Source of the DNA: Paeniroseomonas aquatica
Lineage (GTDB): Bacteria > Pseudomonadota > Alphaproteobacteria > Acetobacterales > Acetobacteraceae
Reading direction: 5' to 3'
DNA length: 64,000 nucleotides
Assembly: GCF_030409335.1 (NCBI RefSeq)
Contig: NZ_JAUFPN010000153.1
Span: 258,695-322,694 of the forward strand
This document shows, piece after piece, positions 28,156-38,797 of this stretch (position 1 is its first letter; every line of letters starts with the position of its first letter). The position numbers and the translations under genes are program-made. Under the pieces are notes generated by a model. That model was not told the origin of the DNA and ran no database searches. It was given only the letters and a program-made list of their open reading frames with translations.

Positions 28156-28184
28156 TTGACAGCTTGCGGCAGCCGGGGTCAGAT
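28156..28184 (+). promoter_or_regulatory. Promoter of the metE riboswitch leader
   Basis: A consensus TTGACA (28156-28161), a 17-base spacer and TCAGAT (28179-28184) place the transcription start near 28191, right at the 5' edge of the cobalamin riboswitch. That positional agreement supports the call despite the weak -10. Confidence 0.6.
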
Positions 28185-28194
28185 GCCGGGGTCG

Positions 28195-28378
28195 AGGTTC
28201 TCTCTGGCCATGCCCGGCCGGGGAGCTAAGAGGGAATTCGGTGAGGCGGCGACGCCGATGCCGAAGCTGCCCCCGCAACTGTGAGCGGTGAGCCGGGATC
28301 CGTCGCGCGCCACTGATGCCTCCGGGCATTGGGAAGGCCAGGATCGAGGCGCTGACCCGTGAGCCAGGAGACCTGCCC
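28195..28378 (+). ncRNA. Cobalamin (B12) riboswitch
   Basis: Conserved cobalamin-riboswitch blocks occur in order: an initial GGTTC strand, AGGGAATTCGGTG, GCTGCCCCCGCAACTGTGAG (28266-28285), CCACTG, GGGAAGGCCAGG, and the B12 box GAGCCAGGAGACCTGCC (28361-28377). It lies in the leader of metE, which encodes the B12-independent methionine synthase. Adenosyl- or methylcobalamin binding is expected to shut metE off when the B12-dependent enzyme can work. The expression platform lies in the following 120 bases and is not resolved; occlusion of the ribosome binding site is likely, as no clear intrinsic terminator is seen. Confidence 0.95.
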
Positions 28379-28500
28379 CGACACATAACGTCCTCCGGCG
28401 GGGTGCCCGGTCAGGCCGCAGAGTCCGCGCGCGCCGGTCCGCACCGTCGTGGCTCGGGTTGCGTCCGGCTGCCTCCCTGCCCATCGCAAAGGCAAGGTTC

Positions 28501-30825
28501 ATGACCGTCACCGTCGCAACCCTCGGCTTTCCCCGCATCGGGCCGCGCCGCGAGCTCAAGGTGGCGCTGGAGCGCTTCTGGTCCGGCAAGTCGGACCGCG
28601 CCGCCCTGCTCTCGACCGCCGCCGAGCTGCGCGCCAGGACCTGGGCGCGGCAGGCCGGCCTCGGCGTCGACCACGTGCCGAGCAACGACTTCTCCCTCTA
28701 TGACCACGTGCTCGACACCAGCGCCATGGTCGGCGCCGTCCCGGCGATCTATGGCTGGCAGGGCGGCCCGGTCGGCCTCGATACCTACTTCGCCATGGCG
28801 CGCGGCGCCCAGGGGGAGGCGGAGCACGCCGACTGCGGCCATGGCTGCCACCACAAGGCGGTGGACGTGCCGGCCGCCGAGATGACCAAGTGGTTCGACA
28901 CCAACTACCACTACCTGGTCCCGGAATTCTCCTCCGGCCAGGCCTTCGCGCTGTCCTCCACCAAGGTCGTCGACGAGTACCTGGAGGCCAAGGCGCAGGG
29001 CATCGCCACCCGTCCGGTGCTGCTGGGACCGGTGACCTTCCTGAAGCTCGGCAAGAGCCATACCGAGGGGCTGCACCGACGCGAGCTGCTGCGCGCCCTG
29101 CTGCCCGTCTATGCCGAGGTCCTCGGCCGCCTGGCCGCGGCGGGGGCGGGCTGGGTGCAGATCGACGAGCCCTGCTTGGTGCTGGACCTGACCGCCGAGG
29201 ACCACGCCCTGCTGGCCGAGGCCTATGCGGCGCTGGCCAAGGCGGCGCCCGGCATCCGGCTGATGCTCACCACCTATTTCGGCGCGCTGGGCGACAACCT
29301 CGACGCCGCCCTGGCGCTGCCGGTCGCCGGCCTGCACCTCGACCTCATCCGCGCCCCGGCGCAGCTCGAGACCGTGCTGGCCAGGGCGCGGCCGGAGCTG
29401 GTGCTGTCGCTCGGCGTCGTCGACGGCCGCAACGTCTGGCGCGCCGACCTCGAGGCCCTGCTCGACCGGCTCGAGCCGGTGGTGGCGAGCGGCCGGGAGA
29501 TCGTGCTGGCGCCCTCCTGCTCGCTGCTGCACACGCCGATCGACCTGGCGCAGGAGACCGCGCTCGACGCCGATGTCCGGAGCTGGCTGGCCTTCGCCGT
29601 CCAGAAGATCGAGGAGCTGGTGACGCTGGCCCGCGCGCTGAACGGCGGCCGTGCCGGCGTGGCCGGGCCGCTGCGCGATGCCTCCGCCGCCGCCGCCTCG
29701 CGCCGGACCTCGCCCAAGATCCACGATGCGGCGGTCAGCGAGCGCCTGGCCCGGGTGACCGCGGCGATGGGCCGGCGCCCGGCCGGCTTCGCCGAACGCC
29801 GCCCGCTGCAGGCCGGGCAGCTCGGCCTGCCGGCCTTCCCGACCACCACCATCGGCTCCTTCCCGCAGACCGAGGCGGTGCGCAAGGCCCGCTCCGCCCA
29901 TGGCAAGGGCAGCCTGTCCGATGCCGACTACGAGGCCTTCCTGCGCGAGGAGACCGCCCGCACCGTGCGCTGGCAGGAGAGCATCGGCCTCGACGTGCTG
30001 GTGCACGGCGAGTTCGAGCGCAACGACATGGTGCAGTACTTCGGCGAGCAGCTCTCGGGCTTCGCCTTCACCAAACACGGCTGGGTGCAGTCCTACGGGT
30101 CCCGCTGCGTGCGGCCGCCGATCCTGTTCGGCGACGTCTCGCGGCCGAAGCCGATGACGGTCGCCTGGTGGTCCTATGCGCAGGGCCTGACGCAGCGGCC
30201 GATGAAGGGCATGCTCACCGGCCCGGTGACCATCCTGAACTGGTCCTTCGTGCGCGACGACATCCCGCGCGCGCTGGCCTGCCGGCAGACCGCGCTCGCC
30301 ATCCGCGACGAGGTGGTGGACCTGGAGCGGGCCGGCGCGAAGATCATCCAGATCGACGAGGCCGCGCTGCGCGAGGGCCTGCCGCTGCGCCGCGGCGACT
30401 GGGACGCCTACCTGGCCTGGGCGGTGGAGAGCTTCCGCCTGACCGCATCGGGCGTGGCCGACCGCACCCAGATCCATACCCACATGTGCTACTCGGAGTT
30501 CAACGACATCATCGCCGCCATCGGCGACATGGATGCCGACGTGATCTCGATCGAGACCGCGCGATCCCGGATGGAGCTGCTCGGCGCCTTCGCCGACTAC
30601 CGCTACCCGGCCGAGATCGGGCCCGGCGTCTACGACATCCACTCGCCGCGGGTGCCCGCGGTGGCGGAGATGACCGAGCTGCTGCAGGCCGCCCGCGCGC
30701 GCCTGGCGGCGGACCAGCTCTGGGTCAATCCGGACTGCGGCCTCAAGACCCGCAAATGGCCGGAGACCGAAGCAGCCCTCATCAACATGGTGGCGGCCGC
30801 CCAGGCGGCGCGCGCCGCCGCCTGA
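28501..30825 (+). CDS. metE: Cobalamin-independent methionine synthase
   Basis: MetE methylates homocysteine with 5-methyltetrahydropteroyltriglutamate, using zinc. The 774-residue double-barrel protein begins [19 protein letters not shown] and has [12 protein letters not shown] at the start of the C-terminal barrel. Zinc ligands are visible in THMCYSEF (His, Cys), the SIETARS Glu region and NPDCGLKTR (Cys). The ATG at 28501 follows CAAAGGCAAGG. It is under the upstream cobalamin riboswitch and is followed by metF, which makes its methyl donor precursor. Confidence 0.97.
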   Translation: MTVTVATLGFPRIGPRRELKVALERFWSGKSDRAALLSTAAELRARTWARQAGLGVDHVPSNDFSLYDHVLDTSAMVGAVPAIYGWQGGPVGLDTYFAMARGAQGEAEHADCGHGCHHKAVDVPAAEMTKWFDTNYHYLVPEFSSGQAFALSSTKVVDEYLEAKAQGIATRPVLLGPVTFLKLGKSHTEGLHRRELLRALLPVYAEVLGRLAAAGAGWVQIDEPCLVLDLTAEDHALLAEAYAALAKAAPGIRLMLTTYFGALGDNLDAALALPVAGLHLDLIRAPAQLETVLARARPELVLSLGVVDGRNVWRADLEALLDRLEPVVASGREIVLAPSCSLLHTPIDLAQETALDADVRSWLAFAVQKIEELVTLARALNGGRAGVAGPLRDASAAAASRRTSPKIHDAAVSERLARVTAAMGRRPAGFAERRPLQAGQLGLPAFPTTTIGSFPQTEAVRKARSAHGKGSLSDADYEAFLREETARTVRWQESIGLDVLVHGEFERNDMVQYFGEQLSGFAFTKHGWVQSYGSRCVRPPILFGDVSRPKPMTVAWWSYAQGLTQRPMKGMLTGPVTILNWSFVRDDIPRALACRQTALAIRDEVVDLERAGAKIIQIDEAALREGLPLRRGDWDAYLAWAVESFRLTASGVADRTQIHTHMCYSEFNDIIAAIGDMDADVISIETARSRMELLGAFADYRYPAEIGPGVYDIHSPRVPAVAEMTELLQAARARLAADQLWVNPDCGLKTRKWPETEAALINMVAAAQAARAAA

Positions 30826-30834
30826 GCCGCACCA

Positions 30835-30862
30835 AGGGGGCCGCGATCCGTCGCGGCCCCCT
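30835..30862 (+). terminator. Strong hairpin between metE and metF
   Basis: AGGGGGCCGCGA and TCGCGGCCCCCT form a perfect 12-bp stem with loop TCCG, starting 10 bases after the metE stop. No T-tract follows. It may terminate part of the metE transcript, or stabilise its 3' end while metF is still read through. Confidence 0.6.
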
Positions 30863-30913
30863 CCTGCCCCTGCCGCGCCACGACCGCGGCCGCCGATGTG
30901 AAGGAAGCCGAGC

Positions 30914-31873
30914 ATGAGCAACATGGAGACTTTGGCGCCGGTCCTGCGGCGCTGGCTGTCGAGCGAGCGGATCGAGCCCCTGCCGATGCGCGACGCGGCG
31001 CAGCCGGCACCGCTGCTGTCCTTCGAGTTCTTCCCGCCCCGCACCGAGGCGCTGGAGCAGCAGCTCTGGGCCTGCATCAAGCGCCTGGCGCCGCTGGCGC
31101 CGCGTTTCGTCTCGGTGACCTACGGCGCCGGCGGGACCACGCATGAGCGCACCCATGCGACCGTCGCCCGCCTCGCCCGTGAGACGGAGCTGGTGCCGGC
31201 CGCGCACCTCACCTGCGTCGGCGCCACCCGCGAGGAGGTCGACGCGGTGGCGCGCGGCTACTGGGAGGCCGGCGTGCGCCACATCGTGGCGCTGCGCGGC
31301 GATCCCGCCCCAGGCACGGATTATGCGCCGCATCCCGGCGGCTATGCCTATGCCAGCGACCTGGTCGCCGGGCTGCGGCGGATCGCCGATTTCGAGATCT
31401 CGGTCGCCGCCTACCCCGAGATGCACCCGACGGCGCGGAGCCCGGAGGATGATCTCGATAGCCTCAAGCGCAAGCTCGACAACGGGGCGACGCGGGCCAT
31501 CACCCAGTACTTCTTCGACACCGCGACCTACCTGCGGTTCCTCGACCGCTGCCTGGCCGCCGGCATCACCGCGCCGATCGTCCCCGGCATCATGCCGGTG
31601 TCGAATTTCGCCCAGGCCGCCCGCTTCTCGGCGATGTGCGGCACGAGCGTCCCGGCTTGGCTGGGCCACCTGTTCGAAGGGACCGAGGATGCGCCGGAGA
31701 TCCGCCGCATCGTGGCCAGCATCGTCGCCGCCGAGCAGGTCCGCACGCTGCAGGCCAACGGCGTCGACGAATTCCACTTCTACACGCTGAACCGTCCCGA
31801 GCTGACCCATGCGATCGCCCATATCCTCGGCGTGCGGCCGAGACCGGGCAGCGTGGCCGCCCAGGCCGGGTGA
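30914..31873 (+). CDS. metF: Methylenetetrahydrofolate reductase
   Basis: MetF reduces 5,10-methylene-THF to 5-methyl-THF with FAD and NADH. The 319-residue TIM-barrel protein has [14 protein letters not shown] (catalytic Glu region), [30 protein letters not shown], the YPEMHP substrate segment, and [20 protein letters not shown] lies 6 bases before the ATG. It follows metE by 88 bases and ends 3 bases from the convergent permease gene. Confidence 0.95.
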   Translation: MSNMETLAPVLRRWLSSERIEPLPMRDAAQPAPLLSFEFFPPRTEALEQQLWACIKRLAPLAPRFVSVTYGAGGTTHERTHATVARLARETELVPAAHLTCVGATREEVDAVARGYWEAGVRHIVALRGDPAPGTDYAPHPGGYAYASDLVAGLRRIADFEISVAAYPEMHPTARSPEDDLDSLKRKLDNGATRAITQYFFDTATYLRFLDRCLAAGITAPIVPGIMPVSNFAQAARFSAMCGTSVPAWLGHLFEGTEDAPEIRRIVASIVAAEQVRTLQANGVDEFHFYTLNRPELTHAIAHILGVRPRPGSVAAQAG

Positions 31874-31876
31874 CGG

Positions 31877-32746
31877 CTACCGCAGGGTCGGGTCCAGCCG
31901 GTCGCGCAGCCAGTCGCCCAGCACCGAGACCGAGAAGGTGGTCAGCACGATGACCGCGGCGGGGGAGAGCAGGATCCAGGGCGCCCGGGTCAGGTACTCC
32001 CGCCCGTAGCCGACCATGGAGCCGAGCGAGGTCTCCGGCGGCTGCACCCCGAGGCCGAGGAAGGAGAGCCCGCTCTCCAGCAGGATGATCTCGGGGAAGG
32101 CCAGCGTCATCGAGACGATGAGCGTCGAGGCGATGTTCGGCAGCACGTGCCGGCCATAGACCCGCCACGGCGAGGCGCCGAGCTGGCGCACCGCCGCGGC
32201 ATAGCCCTGGGCGCCTGCCGAGACCGCCAGCCCGCGGGCGATGCGGGCATAGCGCTCCCAGGCATGCAGCCCGAGCAGGCAGACGAACAAGGTCAGCGAA
32301 TTGCCGAAGAAGGCCAGCACCGAGAGCGCCAGGATCAGGAAGGGCAGGCTGGCCGAGAAATCGACCAGCGCCAGCACCACCTGGTCCACGACGCCGCGGC
32401 AATGCGCCGCGAGGAAGCCGAGCGTCGTGCCGATCACCGCGCCGATGATCGTCGCCCCGAAGGCGATCAGCAGGCTCATCCGGATCGAGTACACGAGCCG
32501 GGAGAGCACGTCCCGCCCCAGCTCGTCCGTCCCGAGCGGATGCGGCGCCACCCCGCCGAAGCCGATCGGCGGCGAGAGCCTGTTGCGCAGGTCGAGTGCG
32601 GTATAGCCATAGGGGCTGACCACATCCGCCAGCAGCGCGATGCCCAGCATCAGCAGCAGCCAGACCCCGGCGAAGACCACCAGCGCCGGCAGCCCCCGCG
32701 GCGCCGCCGGCGGGGCGAGGGTGACCGGCAGGGCGGCCTCGGACAT
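31877..32746 (-). CDS. Dpp/Opp-type ABC transporter permease (DppC-like)
   Basis: The 289-residue inner-membrane protein has an N-terminal helix, the HPLGTDELGRDVLSRL segment diagnostic of DppC/OppC permeases, further helices, and an EAA loop (AAVRQLGASPWRVYGRHVLPN) that docks the ATPase. The ATG at 32746 lies one base after the stop of the DppB-like gene. It is the last gene of the minus-strand importer operon and ends next to metF. Confidence 0.93.
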   Translation of the reverse strand: MSEAALPVTLAPPAAPRGLPALVVFAGVWLLLMLGIALLADVVSPYGYTALDLRNRLSPPIGFGGVAPHPLGTDELGRDVLSRLVYSIRMSLLIAFGATIIGAVIGTTLGFLAAHCRGVVDQVVLALVDFSASLPFLILALSVLAFFGNSLTLFVCLLGLHAWERYARIARGLAVSAGAQGYAAAVRQLGASPWRVYGRHVLPNIASTLIVSMTLAFPEIILLESGLSFLGLGVQPPETSLGSMVGYGREYLTRAPWILLSPAAVIVLTTFSVSVLGDWLRDRLDPTLR

Positions 32747-32747
32747 C

Positions 32748-33677
32748 TCAGGCCCCCCGCACGGCGTTGCGCAGCCGCGGGTCGAGCGCGCCATAGAGCA
32801 GGTCGACCACCAGGTTGGCGGTGACCATGGTGGCGGCGACCAGCAGCAGGATGCACTGCACCACCGCGAGGTCGCGGTTGGCGACCGCCACCACCAGCAG
32901 CCGCCCGACGCCGGGCCAGGAAAAGACGCTCTCGACCACCACCGCCCCGGCGATCAGGCTGCCGACCATGAAGCCGATGATGGTCACCGTCGGGATCGCC
33001 GCATTCGGCAGCGCATGGCCCCAGACCACCGCCCGCCAGGGCACGCCCTTGGCCGAGGCGGTGCGGATATAGGGCTGGCCCAGCACCTCCAGCATCGCGC
33101 TGCGGGTGAAGCGCGCCAGCACCGCCGCGCCGCCGACGCCCATGGTGACGATGGGCAGGATCGCATGCCGCCAGCTGTCCTGCCCGCCCGAGGGCAGCCA
33201 GCCCAGCTGCACCGCGAAGACCAGCACCAGCAGTAGGCCGAGCACGAAGGAGGGAACGGTGAAGCCGGCGACCGCCAGCACCATCACCGCCCGGTCGATC
33301 AGCGAATTGCGGTGCAGCGCCGCGGTGATGCCGGCGGGGATGCCGATGCAGAGCTTGATGAGCAGCGCCGGGACGGTCAGCGCCAGCGTCGCCGGGATGC
33401 GCTCGGCGACCAGGGTGATGGCCTCCCGCCCGTCCCGCATCGAGCGGCCGAGGTCGCCGCGGAGGATCGCCCCGAAGTAGCGGAGGTACTGCACATACAG
33501 CGGCTCCTCCAGCCCCCAGGCCTGGCGGAAGGCGGCGACCGCCTCGGGCGGGGCATCGGCGCCCATGATGATCTGCGCCGGGTCGCCCGAAAGCCGCAGC
33601 ACGAGGAAGGCGAAGCTGACCACCAGCACGATGGTGACCGCGGCGCGCAGCAGCCGGAAGCCGAGGAAGCGGAGCAT
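32748..33677 (-). CDS. Dpp/Opp-type ABC transporter permease (DppB-like)
   Basis: The 309-residue permease starts MLRFLGFRLLRAAVTIVLV and has GDLGRSMRDG, AERIPATLALTVPALL and an EAA loop (YIRTASAKGVPWRAVVWGHALPN), all typical of DppB. The start overlaps the stop of the upstream ATPase gene by one base (TGATG). Six transmembrane helices are expected. Confidence 0.94.
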   Translation of the reverse strand: MLRFLGFRLLRAAVTIVLVVSFAFLVLRLSGDPAQIIMGADAPPEAVAAFRQAWGLEEPLYVQYLRYFGAILRGDLGRSMRDGREAITLVAERIPATLALTVPALLIKLCIGIPAGITAALHRNSLIDRAVMVLAVAGFTVPSFVLGLLLVLVFAVQLGWLPSGGQDSWRHAILPIVTMGVGGAAVLARFTRSAMLEVLGQPYIRTASAKGVPWRAVVWGHALPNAAIPTVTIIGFMVGSLIAGAVVVESVFSWPGVGRLLVVAVANRDLAVVQCILLLVAATMVTANLVVDLLYGALDPRLRNAVRGA

Positions 33678-34656
33678 CAGGCGGCCTTTCTGGGGCGGAC
33701 ATCGCCCTGCGCGACATGGCAGGCGACCAGCCTGCCGTCGCCGGCGCGCGGCTTCAGCACCGGGTCCGCCTGCGCGCACATCGGCACCGCCGCGGCGCAG
33801 CGGGGGTGGAAGGCGCAGCCGGCGGGCCGGTCGGCCGGATTGGGCGGATCGCCGGCCAGCAGGATGCGGCGCTGGCGGCGGCCAGGATGCGGGATGGCCG
33901 AGACCAGTGCCTGGGCATAAGGGTGCGCCGGGTCCTGCAGCACCGCATCCGGCTCGCCTTCCTCGACGATGCGGCCGAGGTACATCACGGCCACCCGGTG
34001 GCTCACCTGCCGCACCGCCCGCAGGTCGTGGCTGACGAAGAGGATGGCGGTGCCGAGCCGCGCCTGCAGCTCGACCAGCAGGTTCATCACCTGCGCCTGG
34101 ATCGAGACGTCGAGCGCGCTGATCGGCTCGTCGCAGACCAGCAGCGCGGGGTCGGTCGCTAGGGCGCGGGCCAGCACCGCCCGCTGCCGCTGGCCGCCGG
34201 AGAGCTCATGCGGATATTGCCGGCCCTGGTCCGGCCGCAGCCCGACCTCCCGCAGCAGGGTGGCGACGCGCTCCGCCCGGTCCGGCAGGCCGTGGATCTC
34301 GAGCGGCTCGGCCACCTGCGCGCCGACCGTCATGCGCCGGTCGAGCGCGCCGAGCGGGTCCTGGAAGACCATCTGCATCCGCGCCCGCAGCGCCCGCCAG
34401 GCCGGCGTGCCGGGGGGCGGCATCGGCTGCCCCTCGAAGGCGACGCGGCCGGCATCGGGTGCCTCCAGCCCCAGCACCAGCCGCCCGGTGGTGGACTTGC
34501 CGCAGCCGCTCTCGCCGACGAGCCCCAGGGTCCGCCCCCGTTCCAGGGTCAGCGAGACGCCATCCACCGCCCGCACCGCGGCCGGCCGGCCGAAGACGCC
34601 GCGCCGCATCCAGTAGCGCCGGACCAGCCCCTCGGCCGCCAGCAGGGGAAGGTCCC

Positions 34657-34660
<4 letters not shown>
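33677..34660 (-). CDS. Dpp/Opp-type ABC ATPase (DppF-like)
   Basis: The 327-residue ATPase has Walker A GESGCGKSTTG, a Q-loop in MVFQDPLGALD, signature LSGGQRQRAVLARAL, Walker B LLVCDEPISALD and the switch His in FVSHDL. The C-terminal oligopeptide-transporter extension contains the Cys cluster CAFHPRCAAAVPMC, found in Dpp/Opp ATPases. It energises import together with the DppD-like partner, and overlaps it by 4 bases (ATGA). Confidence 0.94.
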
Positions 34661-35614
<954 letters not shown>

Positions 35615-35622
<8 letters not shown>

Positions 35623-37177
35623 CCCAGTTGCCCGCCCGGAAGTCCATCAGGAAGGATTGCGCCGCCCGCCAGCGGATGGCGCGGCGCTTGCCGGTGAAAT
35701 TCGCGGCCTGGTGCAGCATGGCATAGGCCGGGTCCTCGTTCTCCAGGATGCCCAGCAGCCGCCGCATCGCCGCCCGGCGCCTGGCCGTGTCCATCTCGGA
35801 TTCCAGCGCCTCCACCGCGGCGAAGGCCTCCTCGTTCGCCCATTCGCCGCCGGCGGGGTGCGAGCCATGCCGGCCCCAGACGCCCGGCATGTTGGAGACG
35901 GGATCGGCGATGAAGACGGTGCTCGACCAGTCCCGCAGCGCCCGGTCCGGGCCGGGGGCCAGCACCTGGTTCCAGTTCTCCCGCATCTCGATCTTCACGT
36001 TCAGCCCGGCCGCCCGCCAATTCTCCACCAGCACCTGCGCGGTCGGCGTCTGCGCGGTGTAGTAGTTGTTCAGCAGCCGGTAGGGGATGACCTCGCCCTT
36101 GTAGCCGCTGGCCTTCACCAGGGCGCGGGCCTCGGCCAGGTCGAAGCGCGGCTGCGGCCAGTCCTCCAGGTACATCCCGGCATAGAAGGGGAATTGCATC
36201 CCCCGCGGCACCTCGGTCCGCCCGGCCCAGAGCCCCTCGATGATCGCGGCGCGGTCGATCGACAGGCCGAGGGCGCGGCGGATGCGGGCATCGGCCAGTT
36301 GTGGATGGGTCTTGTCGAAGGCGATGAAGCGGTGATTGGCGATCAGCCCGCCCTGCACCTCAAAGGCCCGGTTGCGCTCGATCTCGCCGATCTGGTCGGG
36401 CGGGATGTCGCAGGCGAAGTCGTATTCGCCCGAGAGCAGCCCGGCGATCCGCGCTGAGACCTCCGGCACCTCGAGGAAGCGGATGCGCCGCAGCGGCGGC
36501 CGCCCGCCCCAGTACTCATCGAAAGCCTCCAGCAGCAGGGAGGTATCGGGGCGGAATTCGGCGACGCGATAGGGCCCGGTGCCGATCGGCTTGCGCGCCC
36601 ATTCCAGCCAGCTTCCCGCTTCCGCCAATGCCCGGCGGTTGACCACGATGCCGATGCGGTGGCCCAGCCGCTTGTCGAGCGCCGGGTCCGGCCGTTCCGT
36701 GACGAAGCGCAGCCGGTGCCGCCCCAGCACCTCCACCGTCAGCCCGGGGAAGACCGCCCGCCCCTGGGCGCGGACCTCCTGCGGCACCCGCGCGGCGATG
36801 CCGGAGGCGCCGCCCATCAGCCGCTCCGGTCCGAAGGAGGCCGCGACATCCTCGGCCACCATCTCGTCGCCGTTGTGGAAGCGGACGCCGGGGCGCAGCT
36901 CCACCTCCACCCGCCGCGCATCCAGCCGGGTCCAGCTGAGCGCCAGGCCGGGCCGCGGGGCCAGGGTGGTGATCCAGTCGGTATCGACCAGCGGCTCGGT
37001 GTAGCAGGCGAAATGCCGCGTCCCGACGTTGGAATTCTCCCGCGCCACGTCCAGCGTATTGGAGTTGGCGATCTTCTGCACCGCGACGGTGACCGAAGGC
37101 CGCGCATCCTGCGCGACCGCCAGCCGCGGCAGGGCCGGTGCGGCCAACAATCCCAAGGTGGTGCGGCGCGACAGCAC
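35615..37177 (-). CDS. Family 5 solute-binding protein, second of a tandem pair
   Basis: The 520-residue precursor starts with a GTG and a short signal (SRRTTLGLLAAPALPRLAVAQ) of twin-Arg type. The SBP_bac_5 domain shows RFHNGDEMVAEDVAASF, KPIGTGPYRVAEF, EYWGGRPPLRRIRFLEVPE, LSGEYDFACDIPPDQI and a terminal MDFRAGNWDV. It is clearly paralogous to the adjacent upstream receptor. It begins 3 bases after that gene ends, and delivers solute to the following permease and ATPase set. Confidence 0.93.
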
Positions 37178-37180
37178 GCC

Positions 37181-38797
37181 TCAGGCCCCCCAGTTCGCCG
37201 CGCGGAAGTCCATGGCGAAGGCCGGCGCCGCCTTCCAGCGGATATCCTTCCGCTTCGCCGTGAAGGTCGCGTTCTGGTGCAGCACGGTATAGGCGGGGTC
37301 CTCCCGCTCGGCGATCTCCAGCATGCGGCGGAAGGCCTGCTTGCGCTGCGCCCGGTCGGTCCCGGTCTCCAGCGCACGGCAGAGGGTGTTGAACTCCTCG
37401 TTGGCGTATTCGCCGACCTGCTGCTGCTGCCCGTTCGGGCCATGCTGGTTCACCAGGGAGGAGACGGGGTCGCTGAACAGCCCGCTGTTGGACCAGTCGC
37501 GCACCGCGCGGGTCGCCCCCGGCTCCAGGATCTGCGACCAATTCTCCTTCATCTCGATCTGCACGTTCAGCCCGGCCGCGCGCCACATCTCGACCAGCAC
37601 CTGCGCCGTCGGCGTCTGGTTGGTGTAGTAGTTGTTCAGCAGGCGATAGGGGATCGGGTCGCCCTTGTAGCCGGCCTCGCGCAGCAGGCGGCGGGCCTCC
37701 GCCAGGTCGAATTTCGGCACCGACCAGTCACCCACGAACATGTCGCCGTAGAATTCCCACTGCAGCCCGCGCGGGATGCTGGTGCGCCCCGCCCAGAGGC
37801 TGTCGACGATCGCCTGCCGGTCGATCGCATGGGTGAAGGCGCGCCTGACCCGCGCATCCCGCAGCGGCGCATGGTTCCTATCGAACACCGTCAGCCGGTG
37901 GTTCGGGATGGTGCCGCCCTGCACCTCGAAGCCGCGGTTGCGCTCGATGCCCGAGATCTGGTCGGGCGGGATGTCGCAGGCGAAATGGTACTCGCCCGAG
38001 AGCAGCCCGTTGACGCGGGAGGAGACCTCGGGGACCTCGACGAAGCGGAGCTGCTTCAGCGGCGGCCGGCCGCCCCAGTACTCGTCATGCGCCACCAGGG
38101 TCAGCGAATGGTCGGCGCGGAATTCGGCGACCTTGTAGGGCCCGGTGGTGACCGGCTTGCGCGACCAGTCGAGCCAGGTGGCGGCCTCGGCATAGCCGCG
38201 CCGGCTGCCGATCTCGGCGCCGTAGCGGGCCATGCGGCCCTCCAGCGTCACGTCCGGCGTGCGGTTGATCCAGCGGACCGTGTACTTGTCCACCACCTCG
38301 ATCCGCTCGATGCCGGGGAAGGAGCGGTTGGCGACGGCCGGCACCTCGATCGGCAGTTCCTTGCCGGTGCGGCCGGGGTTCACCTCGCCGACCCGGATGG
38401 TGGCGCCGCTGTTCGGCCCGCCCGGGCCGAACATGCGGTCGTTGCCGAAGGAGAAGGCGACATCCTCGGCGGTGAGCTCGTCGCCGTTGTGGAACTTCAC
38501 GCCCTGGCGGAGCTTGAGTTCGACCACGCTGTCGCTGAGGCGCCGCGCCTCGGTCGCCAGCACCGGGATGGTCTCCAGCTTGCCGGCATAGTCGCGCCCG
38601 AGCAGCCCTTCCCAGAGCGAGGTGACCATCACCCGCTCGCCGACGTTGGACTGCTCGCGCAGCGGCTCCAGCGTATTGGTGTTGCTGATCTTCTGCACCG
38701 CGACGGTGATGGACGGCCGCTGGTCGGACTGGCCGATGGCGAAGCGCGGCAGGGCGGCGAGCGCGCTGCCCGCCAGCAGGCTACGACGGTCGATCAT
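37181..38797 (-). CDS. Family 5 solute-binding protein, first of a tandem pair
   Basis: The 538-residue precursor starts MIDRRSLLAGSALAALPRF, a Tat-like signal. Its core closely parallels the next gene: KFHNGDELTAEDVAFSFG, KPVTTGPYKVAEF, EYWGGRPPLKQLRFVEVPE, LSGEYHFACDIPPDQI, NNYYTNQTPTAQVLVE, with C-terminus MDFRAANWGA. Insertions relative to its paralogue occur around the GPGGPNSGATIRVGEV stretch. The start overlaps the hydrolase stop by 4 bases (ATGA), tying enzyme and receptor together. Confidence 0.93.
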   Translation of the reverse strand: MIDRRSLLAGSALAALPRFAIGQSDQRPSITVAVQKISNTNTLEPLREQSNVGERVMVTSLWEGLLGRDYAGKLETIPVLATEARRLSDSVVELKLRQGVKFHNGDELTAEDVAFSFGNDRMFGPGGPNSGATIRVGEVNPGRTGKELPIEVPAVANRSFPGIERIEVVDKYTVRWINRTPDVTLEGRMARYGAEIGSRRGYAEAATWLDWSRKPVTTGPYKVAEFRADHSLTLVAHDEYWGGRPPLKQLRFVEVPEVSSRVNGLLSGEYHFACDIPPDQISGIERNRGFEVQGGTIPNHRLTVFDRNHAPLRDARVRRAFTHAIDRQAIVDSLWAGRTSIPRGLQWEFYGDMFVGDWSVPKFDLAEARRLLREAGYKGDPIPYRLLNNYYTNQTPTAQVLVEMWRAAGLNVQIEMKENWSQILEPGATRAVRDWSNSGLFSDPVSSLVNQHGPNGQQQQVGEYANEEFNTLCRALETGTDRAQRKQAFRRMLEIAEREDPAYTVLHQNATFTAKRKDIRWKAAPAFAMDFRAANWGA

